DNA of 64,000 bases from Confluentibacter citreus (GCF_002807055.1 NZ_NIXN01000002.1:186001-250000), one strand, 5' to 3'; positions 17,620-27,043 are shown, counted from the first letter of the stretch. Program-made: numbers and translations. Notes: generated by a model from the letters alone, not told the origin.

Positions 17620-17644
17620 CCCTTCATAAAACCAGTTAAAATCA

Positions 17645-18790
17645 ATGAATAATTTAATCAGCAGCGTAAAATCAACATTCATCAATACTTTTAAAACCGA
17701 ACCTTTGCTTATTTTTTCTCCAGGGAGAATCAATATTATCGGCGAACACACCGATTATAATGATGGTTTTGTATTTCCTGCGGCAGTAAATAAAGGCATT
17801 GTTGCCGCTTTTCAAAAAAGTGATTCTGGAATATCAACAGCTTACGCTTTGGATATGGACAGTTCTATTGAATTTTCATTAGAACATTTAAAACCTTCCA
17901 AACAAGGAAACTGGGAAAATTATGTATTTGGCGTGATTGCCGAACTCCAAAATAGAAGTCATAAAATAGGTAATTTCAATGTGGTTTTTAAAGGAGATAT
18001 TCCCGCTGGATCTGGTATGTCATCTTCAGCAGCACTCGAAAACAGTATTGTTTACGGTTTAAATGAACTTTTCAGTTTAGGACTTTCCAAACACGATATG
18101 ATTCACATTTCCCAAAAAGCAGAGCATAATTATGTGGGCGTTAATTGTGGCATTATGGATCAATACGCCAGTATGTTTGGCATTGAAAACAATGCCTTGT
18201 TATTGGATTGCAGAACAGTGGCATCTAAACCATATGAAATAGACTTTAAAGACCACCAACTCATACTTATCAATACCAACGTAAAGCACAGTTTGTCGGA
18301 TAGTGCTTATAATGACCGACGTTCTGTTTGCGAACATATTTCAGGATTGCTTGGCATCAAAGCATTACGTGATGCTACTGAAGCAGATTTAGAAAAAATA
18401 AAAAATCAAGTAACACCCGAAAATTATCAAAAAGCATTGTTTGTCATTCAAGAAAATGATAGAGCCATTAAAGCTTCAAAAGCAATTGAAAAAGGTGATT
18501 TAGTGACTTTAGGAAATCTTATTTATGGTTCGCATAACGGATTGCAACATCAGTATAAAGTCAGCTGCGAGGAATTGGATTTTCTGGTGGAACAAGCCAA
18601 ATTAAACAAAGATGTTTTAGGAGCAAGAATGATGGGTGGTGGTTTTGGTGGCTGTACTATTAATCTGGTTGCAAAAAATACTATTGAAGATTTTGCGAAA
18701 AGCACTTCTAAAGCCTATAAAGAGAGATTTAATAAAGCCTGTTCCGTATATTTTGTAGAACTGTCTAACGGAACCCATATCATAAAATAA
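17645..18790 (+). CDS. galK: Galactokinase
   Basis: A 381-residue GHMP kinase that phosphorylates galactose at C1 using ATP, the first committed Leloir step. The galactokinase signature GRINIIGEHTDYNDGFVFP is near residue 28, the GHMP ATP loop is PAGSGMSSSAALE near residue 120, and the third motif GARMMGGGFGGCTINLV is near residue 328. Length and motifs fit a complete enzyme. It follows the exonuclease by 25 bases and ends a plus-strand run with a hairpin downstream. No galactose-1-phosphate uridylyltransferase or epimerase gene is nearby, so the rest of the pathway must be elsewhere or the enzyme may act on another sugar. Confidence 0.95.
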   Translation: MNNLISSVKSTFINTFKTEPLLIFSPGRINIIGEHTDYNDGFVFPAAVNKGIVAAFQKSDSGISTAYALDMDSSIEFSLEHLKPSKQGNWENYVFGVIAELQNRSHKIGNFNVVFKGDIPAGSGMSSSAALENSIVYGLNELFSLGLSKHDMIHISQKAEHNYVGVNCGIMDQYASMFGIENNALLLDCRTVASKPYEIDFKDHQLILINTNVKHSLSDSAYNDRRSVCEHISGLLGIKALRDATEADLEKIKNQVTPENYQKALFVIQENDRAIKASKAIEKGDLVTLGNLIYGSHNGLQHQYKVSCEELDFLVEQAKLNKDVLGARMMGGGFGGCTINLVAKNTIEDFAKSTSKAYKERFNKACSVYFVELSNGTHIIK

Positions 18791-18804
18791 AGCATTTTTT
18801 AACA

Positions 18805-18842
18805 TTAAGAGAACCCATATACTATCATATAAGTTCTCTTAA
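18805..18842 (+). terminator. Terminator after galK
   Basis: Perfect 10-bp stem TTAAGAGAAC / GTTCTCTTAA with a partly paired AT loop. A T7 run follows after a short spacer on the plus strand. Confidence 0.6.
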
Positions 18843-18851
18843 ATACTTTTT

Positions 18852-19175
18852 TTATAAGATGATGATTAGCAATAAAATAAGAATAATCACACCAGTTGAA
18901 ATGTAAAGACCATTTCCGGCAGCACGGAGGGTTGATTTAATTTCACGAACTTCGGCACGAAGTTCTTTTCTTTCAGAAGATTTTAAATCAGATTTATCCA
19001 TCGCTTTAATCGCTTCTAAACGATCCAACATCACTTGAACTTCGGCTGGGATTTCTTCTACTTTATTAGTTGTTGCTGTACTGTTGGGTTTTGGATCTTT
19101 TTCAGAAGCCATTGCCGGACTTGTAAATGATACTAAGGATAACATCACTAAAAATAAAATAATTGATTTTCTCAT
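18852..19175 (-). CDS. Small exported protein with C-terminal membrane anchor
   Basis: A 107-residue protein of unknown function. It has a Sec signal peptide (about residues 1-23, ending SPAMA), a charged helical middle likely to form a coiled coil (PAEVQVMLDRLEAIKAM, then KSSERKELRAEVREIKS), and a very hydrophobic final helix (LYISTGVIILILLLIIIL) that reaches the C terminus. This predicts a periplasmic helical domain tethered by a tail anchor in the inner membrane. It is a single gene convergent with galK. Similar short proteins are frequent in Bacteroidetes, as I recall, with no assigned role. Confidence 0.8.
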   Translation of the reverse strand: MRKSIILFLVMLSLVSFTSPAMASEKDPKPNSTATTNKVEEIPAEVQVMLDRLEAIKAMDKSDLKSSERKELRAEVREIKSTLRAAGNGLYISTGVIILILLLIIIL

Positions 19176-19354
19176 TGGTTATGATTTTAATTATTAAACA
19201 TTACGAATTTAAATGTTAAAGATTCTAGTCCCATTACATCATTTTCACCAAAATTTACATAATTCAACTAAATAATAAGCAATATACTTAAATATAGCGT
19301 TGAAGTATATAGATACATAAAATAAAAGTATTTTAGTGCCTTAAAAAATTGAAA

Positions 19355-19744
19355 ATGCCAATATTCGAATCTGTTATCACTGTCGAAACAAAACATTTAG
19401 ATGATTTATTACACGTAAACAACGTGCATTATGTACAATGGGTACAGGATGTCGCCAAGCTACACTGGGATAGAAATGCCACCGATGCTATTCTAAAAAG
19501 ATACTTCTGGGTGTTAACGACACATTTTATAGAATATAAAAATTCTGCTTTTTTGGGAGATACCATTCATATAAAGACCTATGTGCCAAAATACAAAGGC
19601 GCTGTATGCCATCGCATTGTTGAAATAACCAACAAAACCACCAACACGCTTTTAGCAACCTCGGAAACCAAATGGTGCTTAATAGATGCTGAAACCAAAC
19701 GGCCGACCCGAATCACCAAAGAAATTTCAGAATTATTTATATAA
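19355..19744 (+). CDS. Acyl-CoA thioesterase (4HBT hot-dog fold)
   Basis: A 129-residue hot-dog-fold thioesterase of the YbgC/FadM group. ATG 19355 is preferred over an in-frame TTG two codons upstream. The N-terminal region TVETKHLDDLLHVNNVHYVQWVQDVAKLHW carries the active-site pattern (normally D.D...HVNN..Y..). It is followed by THFIEYKNSAFLGDTIHIKTYV and a C-terminal LATSETKWCLID strand. The enzyme hydrolyses acyl-CoA or acyl-ACP thioesters in the cytoplasm; chain preference is unknown. It precedes the beta-helix lipoprotein gene by 70 bases, and no functional link is apparent. Confidence 0.9.
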   Translation: MPIFESVITVETKHLDDLLHVNNVHYVQWVQDVAKLHWDRNATDAILKRYFWVLTTHFIEYKNSAFLGDTIHIKTYVPKYKGAVCHRIVEITNKTTNTLLATSETKWCLIDAETKRPTRITKEISELFI

Positions 19745-19814
19745 TTAATGTATTTGGATAAGCGTTCACATTTTCAAAAGTTATATTTTTAGCCTAAAAA
19801 CTTATCATTTTTAA

Positions 19815-21380
19815 ATGAAACGGCATCTATACTTTACACTTACCCTACTCTTTTTAATGCTTTGGAGCTCTTGCAGAAAAGATTTTGAATTCTCCGCAAG
19901 CACGGGCAGTTTGGAATTTTCTAAAGATACCGTGTATTTAGATACTGTTTTTACCAACATTGGCTCAAGCACCTACAATTTAAAAGTTTATAATAGAAGT
20001 AATGAAAATATTGTCATTCCCGTTGTGAGATTAGGATTGGGTGAAGCATCCCAATATCGATTGAATGTAGATGGCATGGCTGGAAAAGTATTTGAAAATG
20101 TTGAAATATTGGCAAAAGACAGCATGTTCATTTTTGTTGAAACCACTATTGATATCAATAATTTTCCGAATCCAGAAGGCAAATATTTGTATACAGACCA
20201 TATTGAATTTGATACCAGCGCCAACCTTCAAAAAGTAGCATTGGTAACCTTGATTCAAGATGCTGTGTTTATTTATCCTGATAGAGATAATACAACCAAA
20301 ATTGTTGAAACGTTGACACTGAATGTGGGCGGACAAGCTATTGAAACCGACATACAAGGTCGGGAGTTATTACCCAGCGAACTCACGTTTACAAATGAGA
20401 AACCCTATGTTATTTATGGCTTTGCAGCCGTAGCCAATGGTGAAACACTGACCATTAATGCTGGTGCCAGATTGCATTTTCATGAAAATTCTGGTTTGAT
20501 AGTTTCCGAAGGTGCGACAATTAACATCAATGGTGCATTGAGTACCGACCAAGTTGCTCTCGAAAATGAAGTTATTTTAGAAGGAGACCGTTTAGAACCA
20601 CTGTTTTCTGATATTCCTGGGCAATGGGGAACGATTTGGCTTTTTGATGGCAGTATTAATAACACAATCAATTACACCACCATAAAAAATGCGTCCGTTG
20701 GTATTTTATCCGATGGCAATCCGAATGCGGCAACCAATAAATTAACCATCACCAATTCACAAATATACAACTCCAGTAATTTTGGCATTTTAGGCAGAAA
20801 CACGTCTATTGCAGCCGAAAATGTGGTTATAAATAACAGCGGACAATCTTCATTTGCTGGCACTTTGGGTGGAAAATACAATGTTACACATTGCACCATT
20901 GCCAATTATTGGAATGCCAGTTCCAGACAATTCCCTACCGTGCTTTTAAATAATTTTGTGACGGACGAGAATAACAACGTCATTATTACAGATTTAACCG
21001 AAGCCAATTTTAACAACTGTATCATTTACGGAAACGACAATCCTGAAATTCTTTTGGATGAAGTGGAAGACCCTTCAGTGGATTTCAATTTTAAATTTAC
21101 CAATTGCTTGATTCGTTTTCAAAACAACAATAACAATTTTACGGGACCGAATTACGATTTAACAAACACCTCCCATTACGAGGGAAACATTTTTAATCTG
21201 AATCCCAATTTTAAAGATGCTTCTAAAAACCTGCTTTTGATTGGCGACGATTCTCCTGCCAATAATCAAGGTTCTGCCCTATTTGCCAGCCAAGTGCCGA
21301 CTGATATTTTAAATGTCAATAGAACGGCTTCACCAGATTTGGGAGCTTATCAGCATGTGACCTTTCCTCAAGAAAACTAA
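19815..21380 (+). CDS. Lipoprotein with right-handed beta-helix domain
   Basis: A 521-residue surface or periplasmic lipoprotein with the signal ending at MLWSSC (Cys20). An N-terminal Ig-like beta domain (about residues 30-150, TVYLDTVFTNIGSSTYNLKVYN) resembles choice-of-anchor or Abp2D-like modules. It is followed by a parallel beta-helix region (about 190-500) with repeated turns such as TINAGARLHFHENSGLIVSEGA, INYTTIKNASVGILSDG, LTITNSQIYNSSNFGILG and FNNCIIYGNDN. No lyase or hydrolase catalytic residues are evident. It is widespread in Flavobacteriia in my recollection and of unknown function; adhesion or polysaccharide contact is a guess from the fold. Confidence 0.82.
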   Translation: MKRHLYFTLTLLFLMLWSSCRKDFEFSASTGSLEFSKDTVYLDTVFTNIGSSTYNLKVYNRSNENIVIPVVRLGLGEASQYRLNVDGMAGKVFENVEILAKDSMFIFVETTIDINNFPNPEGKYLYTDHIEFDTSANLQKVALVTLIQDAVFIYPDRDNTTKIVETLTLNVGGQAIETDIQGRELLPSELTFTNEKPYVIYGFAAVANGETLTINAGARLHFHENSGLIVSEGATININGALSTDQVALENEVILEGDRLEPLFSDIPGQWGTIWLFDGSINNTINYTTIKNASVGILSDGNPNAATNKLTITNSQIYNSSNFGILGRNTSIAAENVVINNSGQSSFAGTLGGKYNVTHCTIANYWNASSRQFPTVLLNNFVTDENNNVIITDLTEANFNNCIIYGNDNPEILLDEVEDPSVDFNFKFTNCLIRFQNNNNNFTGPNYDLTNTSHYEGNIFNLNPNFKDASKNLLLIGDDSPANNQGSALFASQVPTDILNVNRTASPDLGAYQHVTFPQEN

Positions 21381-21458
21381 TACCCTGAAATACATTTACG
21401 ATTTAATTTAGTATTATTACATTGTCTGATTTTAGAGCAATAGTGATGTCAAAACCGA

Positions 21459-21476
21459 ATGTCGTATAAATGTCGT
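21459..21476 (+). promoter_or_regulatory. Direct repeats ATGTCGT at 11-bp spacing, candidate operator
   Basis: ATGTCGT occurs at 21459-21465 and again at 21470-21476, one helical turn apart, with a partial copy (ATGTC) at 21446-21450. The pair lies 70 bases before the HTH-WG gene start. Direct repeats on one DNA face suit a regulator such as LytTR or the HTH protein itself. Confidence 0.4.
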
Positions 21477-21545
21477 CCATAAAACAGCTTTAATTTTTGG
21501 TCAGTACAATCATTGAGGATAGTTTTATTTAAAATTTCAATTTGA

Positions 21546-22511
21546 ATGGAGAATTTGGATTTTGGGAAAAAATTAATTGAAGTAAGAAAACAAAAAGGTT
21601 TAACACAGGCAGACGTTGCAGAAAAATGTAATGTAACCATTCGCACCATTCAGCGAATAGAGTCTGGGTCTGTAAAACCAAGAAGTTCAACAATTAAAAT
21701 AATTTCCAAAGCCTTAGAATTTGACTTTTTCGAAACATCAACCCAAAATTCAAAATTGAAATCCAATACCCTATTATGGTATGCAAAGGATTTATTTAAT
21801 TTTAAAACAAACACAATGAAAAAAATCTCAATCTTAACGGCTTGTCTTCTACTTTTCGCTTTCACTTTTAGTAATTTATTTAGCAGCAAAGCACAATCTG
21901 CTAATCCTGAAAATGAACAAAAAACTGAAAATCAATCTTTTGACCGGCTTATATTCCGTGATGGTTTCTTAATTATAATGAAAAACGATAAATATGGATT
22001 GTATAATTCAAAAAGTAAAGTAATAATACCATGCGAGTACGACAAATTGGAAATTGAAGGAAATTATGCAATCACCTTTAAAGACAATAAACGAGGATTG
22101 ATTGACAAAAATTTAAATACAATAATTCCTTGTGAATATGGTAAATTTCAAATTGAAGGACACCTAATTTTTACTTATAAAAATAACAAACAAGGATTAA
22201 CGAATCTAGATGGGAAGGTAATTATTCCTTGTGAATATGATAGATTTCAAGTTACTGAAAATAATTTTGTGTTTACATCAAAAAACAATAAACATGGATT
22301 GATGAATTTAGATGGAGAAACAATCATTCCATGTGAATACCATAAATTCCAAGTAGAAAATAACTTTGTATTTGTTTCAAAATACAATAAGAATGGGTTG
22401 ATGAATCTAGATGGAGAAACAATTATTCCTTGTGAATATGATTCTATTAAAATTAATGGATCTATTGCCATAGTCACAAAAAATGGAAAAACAGAAAACA
22501 TACAAATTTAA
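21546..22511 (+). CDS. XRE helix-turn-helix / membrane segment / WG-repeat protein
   Basis: A 321-residue protein combining three parts. Residues 7-62 are a classic XRE HTH (GKKLIEVRKQKGLTQADVAEKC, TIRTIQRIESG). A hydrophobic helix follows at about residues 92-112 (ISILTACLLLFAFTFSNLF). Residues 130-321 hold five WG-type repeats of about 36-42 residues, each with the core (V/T)IIPCEY followed by a strand and a (K/H/R)GL motif. The arrangement predicts a cytoplasmic DNA-binding head tethered through the inner membrane to a periplasmic beta-repeat sensor. M91 begins a segment resembling a signal peptide, but the frame is continuous. WG repeats have no defined ligand. The gene is followed 30 bases later by a thioredoxin-like lipoprotein. 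Confidence 0.85.
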   Translation: MENLDFGKKLIEVRKQKGLTQADVAEKCNVTIRTIQRIESGSVKPRSSTIKIISKALEFDFFETSTQNSKLKSNTLLWYAKDLFNFKTNTMKKISILTACLLLFAFTFSNLFSSKAQSANPENEQKTENQSFDRLIFRDGFLIIMKNDKYGLYNSKSKVIIPCEYDKLEIEGNYAITFKDNKRGLIDKNLNTIIPCEYGKFQIEGHLIFTYKNNKQGLTNLDGKVIIPCEYDRFQVTENNFVFTSKNNKHGLMNLDGETIIPCEYHKFQVENNFVFVSKYNKNGLMNLDGETIIPCEYDSIKINGSIAIVTKNGKTENIQI

Positions 22512-22541
22512 AATTATTAATAAGTAGTTAAACCAAGACTT

Positions 22542-23744
22542 ATGAGAAAAACAAATATCATTTTTTTTATCCTATCACTTCTAATCATTAACAGTTGCAA
22601 AAAGGAATTAACAACAGAACAAATAGTTGAAAAAGTTCAAGAAACAATAGAAAATAGTAAGTTCGGTTATTACAAACAAACTGAAATTACTAAAGAAGTA
22701 TCTGTTGGAGAGGACTCAACAACAACTAAAAGTCAACGTGATTTTTATTATAAAAAAGAACCTAAAGATACACTTATTGGGTTTAAAATTGCTTCTCTTC
22801 AAAAGAATGGTCATCACCAGGTTTACAATACAGAAAATCTTTTTGGATTAACTACTGGGAACAAAACTCTAACTATAACAAATAAAAACCAATATCCAAA
22901 ACAAGTATCTAGAATTAAACAATTTTACATTAGTTTTCCTTTTTTCTATTTGGTTAAAAACGCTTTTGATTATGCTGAGAAAGATGAGAAAACAGAAATC
23001 ATAAATTTAGGTTCTGTAAAAATTAACAATCAAGACTGTTATAAATTAACAATTTCAACCCCTAAAAACAATGACCAAATGTCATCAGAACAAATTTATT
23101 ATATTTCTAAAGATACATACTTACCAATAGGTTCTGATCTTTCTGTTAGTACTAAAATTGGAAATGCAACAGAAATCATATCTCTTGAGATCCGCATTTC
23201 TGATATTAACCTCGAAGACGAAATATCTGATAAAATCTTTACTCAAGAAGAGCTATCTGAGTATGTAAAAGTCATTAATTATACTCCTGAATTAGAACAA
23301 AGGGCAAATACACTTCTTGCTATTGGAGAAAAAGCCCCTGAATGGGAATTATCAAATTCACAAGGAAAAAAAATTAATCTAAATGATTTAAAAGGGAGAA
23401 TAACTATAATGGATTTTTGGTACAAAGCGTGTGGGCCTTGTAACAAGCAAATGGTAAAACTTCAAGAATTACACAATAAATATCCTGAAAACAAAGTAAA
23501 ATTTATCGGAATAAACACAATAGATGATCCAATTGAGGATAATATCGATTTGTTTTTAGAAAATCGGAATATCACAATGGAAACCGTATTTAACGGGAAA
23601 ACTATTGAAAACGATTATCAGGTTACGGCTTCACCTGCATTATTTGTGATTGACCAAAACGGATTTATTGTTCATAATATAGATGGATATTCCTCAAACA
23701 TTGTAACTGAACTAACCGAAGTAATTGAAAAACATCTGAAATAA
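22542..23744 (+). CDS. TlpA-like thioredoxin-fold lipoprotein
   Basis: A 400-residue lipoprotein with the signal ending at INSC (Cys19). The N-terminal half (about residues 25-245) is a beta-rich, LolA-like region with no cysteine pair. The C-terminal part (about 262-400) is a TlpA/ResA-type thioredoxin domain (GEKAPEWELSNSQGKKINLNDLKG) with active-site C297-G-P-C300 in FWYKACGPCNKQ and the cis-Pro in TASPALFVI. Such proteins reduce or isomerise periplasmic disulfides. It lies 30 bases after the HTH-WG protein gene, so the two may form a sensor-effector pair. The DNA of both genes is more AT-rich than the core genes around, consistent with accessory status. Confidence 0.88.
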   Translation: MRKTNIIFFILSLLIINSCKKELTTEQIVEKVQETIENSKFGYYKQTEITKEVSVGEDSTTTKSQRDFYYKKEPKDTLIGFKIASLQKNGHHQVYNTENLFGLTTGNKTLTITNKNQYPKQVSRIKQFYISFPFFYLVKNAFDYAEKDEKTEIINLGSVKINNQDCYKLTISTPKNNDQMSSEQIYYISKDTYLPIGSDLSVSTKIGNATEIISLEIRISDINLEDEISDKIFTQEELSEYVKVINYTPELEQRANTLLAIGEKAPEWELSNSQGKKINLNDLKGRITIMDFWYKACGPCNKQMVKLQELHNKYPENKVKFIGINTIDDPIEDNIDLFLENRNITMETVFNGKTIENDYQVTASPALFVIDQNGFIVHNIDGYSSNIVTELTEVIEKHLK

Positions 23745-23854
23745 AAAGAGGAAATAATTTGAGACCAAGTATGGAATCAACCGAAGTAAAAATAAAAGAA
23801 CAAATATAATTTAGAATTTCTAATCAAAATAGATTTTATGTCATTTCAAAGTAT

Positions 23855-23886
23855 AAAAAATCCCACTTAAAAAAGCGGGATTTTTT
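23855..23886 (-). terminator. Terminator for glyA
   Basis: On the minus strand AAAAATCCCGCTT pairs with AAGTGGGATTTTT with one G-U pair, followed by a T-rich run. The A-C mismatch on the plus strand suggests it serves the minus-strand transcript. Confidence 0.65.
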
Positions 23887-23901
23887 GTTTTTATATTATT
23901 T

Positions 23902-23986
23902 GTCATTGCGAGGAAGTATGACGAAGCAATCTCATGATGTAACTAAAATTAAACAGATGCTTCATCGCTGCTCTCTTCACAATGAC
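23902..23986. repeat. GTCATTGCGAGG...AATGAC palindromic repeat (family A)
   Basis: The left arm GTCATTGCGAGG with ACGAAGCAATCTC and the right arm AGATGCTTC...CACAATGAC form a long imperfect hairpin of about 85 bases. It ends seven bases from the glyA stop codon. Further copies are at 26.8, 32.3, 57.8, 57.9 and 59.4 kb. Confidence 0.85.
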
Positions 23987-23993
23987 GATATGA

Positions 23994-25268
23994 TTAAGCT
24001 ACAAACAAAGGTCTACCGGCCATCATCGCGTTTACTTTATCTTTTACGGCTTCTAAAACGGATTCATCTTGGTGGTTTATAATCACTTCATCAATCAAAT
24101 CAACAATCGCAATCATATCATCTTCTTTTAAACCTCTGGTGGTGATCGCAGCCGTACCAACACGAATACCCGATGTTACAAACGGTGAACGTGTATCAAA
24201 AGGCACCATATTTTTATTAACCGTAATATCGGCTTTTACCAAAGCTTGTTCGGCATCCTTACCAGATACGTCTTTATTACGTAAATCGATAAGCATACAA
24301 TGGTTATCTGTACCGCCAGAAATAATATTATAGCCTTTACCAACCAAAGCTTTTGCCATAGTAGCCGCATTTAGTTTTACCTGTAATTGATACTGTAAAA
24401 AATTATCGGTCAAAGCCTCACCAAAAGCAATCGCCTTCGCAGCAATAATATGCTCTAACGGCCCACCTTGATTTCCAGGAAACACTGCAGAATCCAATAA
24501 CGAAGACATTTTACGTAAACTGCCATCTTTTAAGGTAATTCCAAACGGATTATCGAAATCCTTACCCATCATAATAATACCACCTCTTGGTCCTCTAAGA
24601 GTTTTATGGGTGGTGGTGGTTACAATATGGCAATGTGGGATGGGATCGTTTAAAATTCCTTTGGCAATCAATCCTGCAGGATGCGAAATGTCCGCCATCA
24701 AAATAGCACCCACGCTATCGGCTATCACTCTAAAACGTTTAAAATCAATATCACGGGAATAGGCTGATGCACCTGCAATGATTAATTTTGGTTGTTCCTT
24801 AGTCGCTATCTCTTGAATTTTATCATAGTTCAAAACACCTGTCTCCTGCTCTACCCCATAAAATACGGGATTATATAATTTACCTGAAAAATTGACTGGT
24901 GAGCCGTGCGTTAAATGGCCTCCGTGAGATAAATCGAATCCTAATATTTTATCGCCAGGGCTTAAACACGCATGGTAAACCGCTGAATTTGCCTGACTTC
25001 CAGAATGTGGTTGTACGTTCACATACTCAGCTCCAAACAATGTTTTTGCTCTATCAATCGCTATTTGCTCTACTTCATCAACCACCTCGCAACCGCCATA
25101 ATAACGTTTGCCTGGGTAGCCTTCTGCATACTTATTGGTCAACACAGAGCCAGCAGCTTCCATTACTTGGTCGCTTACAAAATTCTCTGATGCAATAAGT
25201 TCAATACCATGTAGTTGGCGTTCTTTTTCAGCTTGTATAAGTTCAAAAATTTGTTCGTCGCGTTGCAT
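23994..25268 (-). CDS. glyA: Serine hydroxymethyltransferase
   Basis: A 424-residue PLP enzyme converting serine and tetrahydrofolate to glycine and 5,10-methylene-THF, the main one-carbon source. Visible signatures are [42 protein letters not shown] and the PLP-lysine motif [14 protein letters not shown] with K222. The C terminus carries [23 protein letters not shown]. The length is typical. A -7 box TATTTTTG lies 29 bases upstream of the ATG. The 3' end abuts a family A repeat, with a terminator beyond it. Confidence 0.98.
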   Translation of the reverse strand: MQRDEQIFELIQAEKERQLHGIELIASENFVSDQVMEAAGSVLTNKYAEGYPGKRYYGGCEVVDEVEQIAIDRAKTLFGAEYVNVQPHSGSQANSAVYHACLSPGDKILGFDLSHGGHLTHGSPVNFSGKLYNPVFYGVEQETGVLNYDKIQEIATKEQPKLIIAGASAYSRDIDFKRFRVIADSVGAILMADISHPAGLIAKGILNDPIPHCHIVTTTTHKTLRGPRGGIIMMGKDFDNPFGITLKDGSLRKMSSLLDSAVFPGNQGGPLEHIIAAKAIAFGEALTDNFLQYQLQVKLNAATMAKALVGKGYNIISGGTDNHCMLIDLRNKDVSGKDAEQALVKADITVNKNMVPFDTRSPFVTSGIRVGTAAITTRGLKEDDMIAIVDLIDEVIINHQDESVLEAVKDKVNAMMAGRPLFVA

Positions 25269-25296
25269 AAAATTACGTTCTAGTTTAAATATTCGG

Positions 25297-25304
25297 CAAA
25301 AATA
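25297..25304 (-). promoter_or_regulatory. -7 promoter box of glyA
   Basis: Minus-strand TATTTTTG matches TANNTTTG and would give a leader of about 20 bases. No clear TTG at the proper distance was seen. Confidence 0.4.
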
Positions 25305-25427
25305 ACAAATAGATTAGTTAAATACATGAAAAAACATATATTTACTTATAAGTTTTTAACGAGGTTATCAACCTTTAATTTAAATCATATTTTACATTTT
25401 TTTATCAATAGTAAAGAAAAAAATATG

Positions 25428-25435
25428 TAGGTTTG
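25428..25435 (+). promoter_or_regulatory. -7 promoter box of fahA
   Basis: TAGGTTTG matches TANNTTTG, 34 bases before the fahA ATG. No TTG lies at the right distance, so this is tentative. Confidence 0.35.
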
Positions 25436-25469
25436 AATACAATTCAATAACACTAATCAAATAATAGTT

Positions 25470-26753
25470 ATGCCTTTATCAGCTAACAATCCAGATAGAA
25501 AATCGTGGTTACACGTAGACAAGAATTCTGATTTCCCAATTCAGAATATTCCTTTTGGCGTATTCCTGACGCGTGATGACATCATTACCATTGGGACAAG
25601 AATTGGCGATACAGCCATAGACCTTGGTGCTTTGCATCAATTGGGCTATTTTGATGATATCCCGTTAACCGATGATATTTTCCTTCAAGACACCTTAAAT
25701 GATTTTATTGCTGATGGCAGAAAAACATGGCGTGCAGTACGAAATAAGGTTGCAGAGATTTTTGATGTGAATAACAAGACCTTAAAAAATAACGTTAAAC
25801 ATAAAGAAATCGTTCTGTTTCGTTTGGATGAGATAGAAATGCAATTACCGGTTCAAATTGGCGATTACACCGATTTTCATTCCAGCATAGAACACGCTAC
25901 CAATATTGGCTCCATGGTTCGGGATATTGACAATGCTTTATTGCCAAATTGGTTGCACATTCCAGTGGCATACCATGGCAGAAGTTCTTCTATTATTCCT
26001 TCGGGGATTTCGGTTTACAGACCACAAGGGCAATCATTTCCCGATGGTGCTACCGAGCCTATTTTTGGACCATCAAAAGCAGTAGATTTTGAATTGGAAA
26101 TGGCTTTCATTACAACCGTTGCCAACGATTTGGGAGAACCCATTCCTGCAGATGAAACCGAAGAATATATTTTTGGATTGGTATTATTAAACGATTGGAG
26201 TGCGCGTGACATCCAAAAATGGGAGTATTTACCTTTAGGACCATTTTCATCCAAAAACTTTGCATCGTCTATTTCACCATGGATTGTGACCTTGGATGCC
26301 TTAGAACCTTTTAGGGTTGAAGGACCTAAACCTATAAAACCACAATTATCCTATTTGCATTTTACGGGCAAAAAAAGTTTCGACATCAATTTAGAGGTTG
26401 CCATACAGCCAAAAAATGCCAAAGAAACCATCGTGAGTAAAACCAATTTTAAGCACATGTACTGGAATATGTCGCAACAATTGGCACACCATACCATAAA
26501 TGGTTGCCCTATCAATGCAGGCGATTTAATGGGTAGTGGTACCATTTCTGGACCAACTCCAGATTCTTACGGCTCTATGCTAGAACTGACTTGGGGTGGC
26601 GAAAAACCGATAAAAATGAAAGACGGTAGCGAGCGTACCTTCATCAATGATAATGATACGGTGATCATGCGAGGTCATTGCGAAAAAGATGGTACGCGTA
26701 TTGGTTTTGGTGAAGTATCCTCTCAATTGCTTCCTGTTTTTGTTAAGAAATAA
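25470..26753 (+). CDS. fahA: Fumarylacetoacetase
   Basis: A 427-residue enzyme for the last step of tyrosine and homogentisate degradation, splitting fumarylacetoacetate into fumarate and acetoacetate. It has the two-domain plan. An N-terminal SH3-like domain opens with SWLHVDKNSDFPIQNIPFGVF. The C-terminal FAH domain has DYTDFHSSIEHATNIG (catalytic His and metal Asp), PVAYHGRSSSI, GPSKAVDFELEMAF, LLNDWSARDIQKWEY, GSGTISGP and MRGHCEKDGTRIGFG. Length and motifs match bona fide fumarylacetoacetase rather than the short FAH paralogue at 14392. No homogentisate dioxygenase or HPPD gene is adjacent. A cluster of family A repeats starts five bases after its stop codon. Confidence 0.97.
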   Translation: MPLSANNPDRKSWLHVDKNSDFPIQNIPFGVFLTRDDIITIGTRIGDTAIDLGALHQLGYFDDIPLTDDIFLQDTLNDFIADGRKTWRAVRNKVAEIFDVNNKTLKNNVKHKEIVLFRLDEIEMQLPVQIGDYTDFHSSIEHATNIGSMVRDIDNALLPNWLHIPVAYHGRSSSIIPSGISVYRPQGQSFPDGATEPIFGPSKAVDFELEMAFITTVANDLGEPIPADETEEYIFGLVLLNDWSARDIQKWEYLPLGPFSSKNFASSISPWIVTLDALEPFRVEGPKPIKPQLSYLHFTGKKSFDINLEVAIQPKNAKETIVSKTNFKHMYWNMSQQLAHHTINGCPINAGDLMGSGTISGPTPDSYGSMLELTWGGEKPIKMKDGSERTFINDNDTVIMRGHCEKDGTRIGFGEVSSQLLPVFVKK

Positions 26754-26758
26754 ATACC

Positions 26759-26981
26759 GTCATTGCGAAGACAAAGGACGAAGCAATCTCATCATCGTCA
26801 TTGCGAGGCACTAAGCAATCTCATGATGCATAATAAAAAGCAATCCCGTCATTAAACCATGTCATTACGAGGACATAGAACGAAGCAATCTCATTATCCC
26901 GTCATTGCGAGGGACGAAGCAATCTCATGATGTAAAAACTAAAAATAAACAGATTGCTTCGTCGTGCCTCCTCGCAATGAC
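26759..26981. repeat. Cluster of family A repeats (four left arms, one right arm)
   Basis: GTCATTGCGA(A/G)G or GTCATTACGAGG arms followed by GAAGCAATCTCAT occur at about 26759, 26796, 26861 and 26900. The last faces a right arm AGATTGCTTCGTC...CTCGCAATGAC to make a long hairpin (26900-26981). It fills the fahA 3' region; the stretch 26982-27085 holds only a promoter box. Confidence 0.88.
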
Positions 26982-27043
26982 GTTAAGTAAGCATTTAAAC
27001 GGATTTATTTGTATTTTATCTGCGTTTTTAATATTTTTGGCAC

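Noticed and set aside
21816-22511. Possible separate gene starting at the internal Met91 of the HTH-WG protein
   Set aside because: The frame is continuous with the HTH part, there is no intervening stop and the hydrophobic helix fits a membrane-spanning link; a separate secreted product remains a minor possibility.
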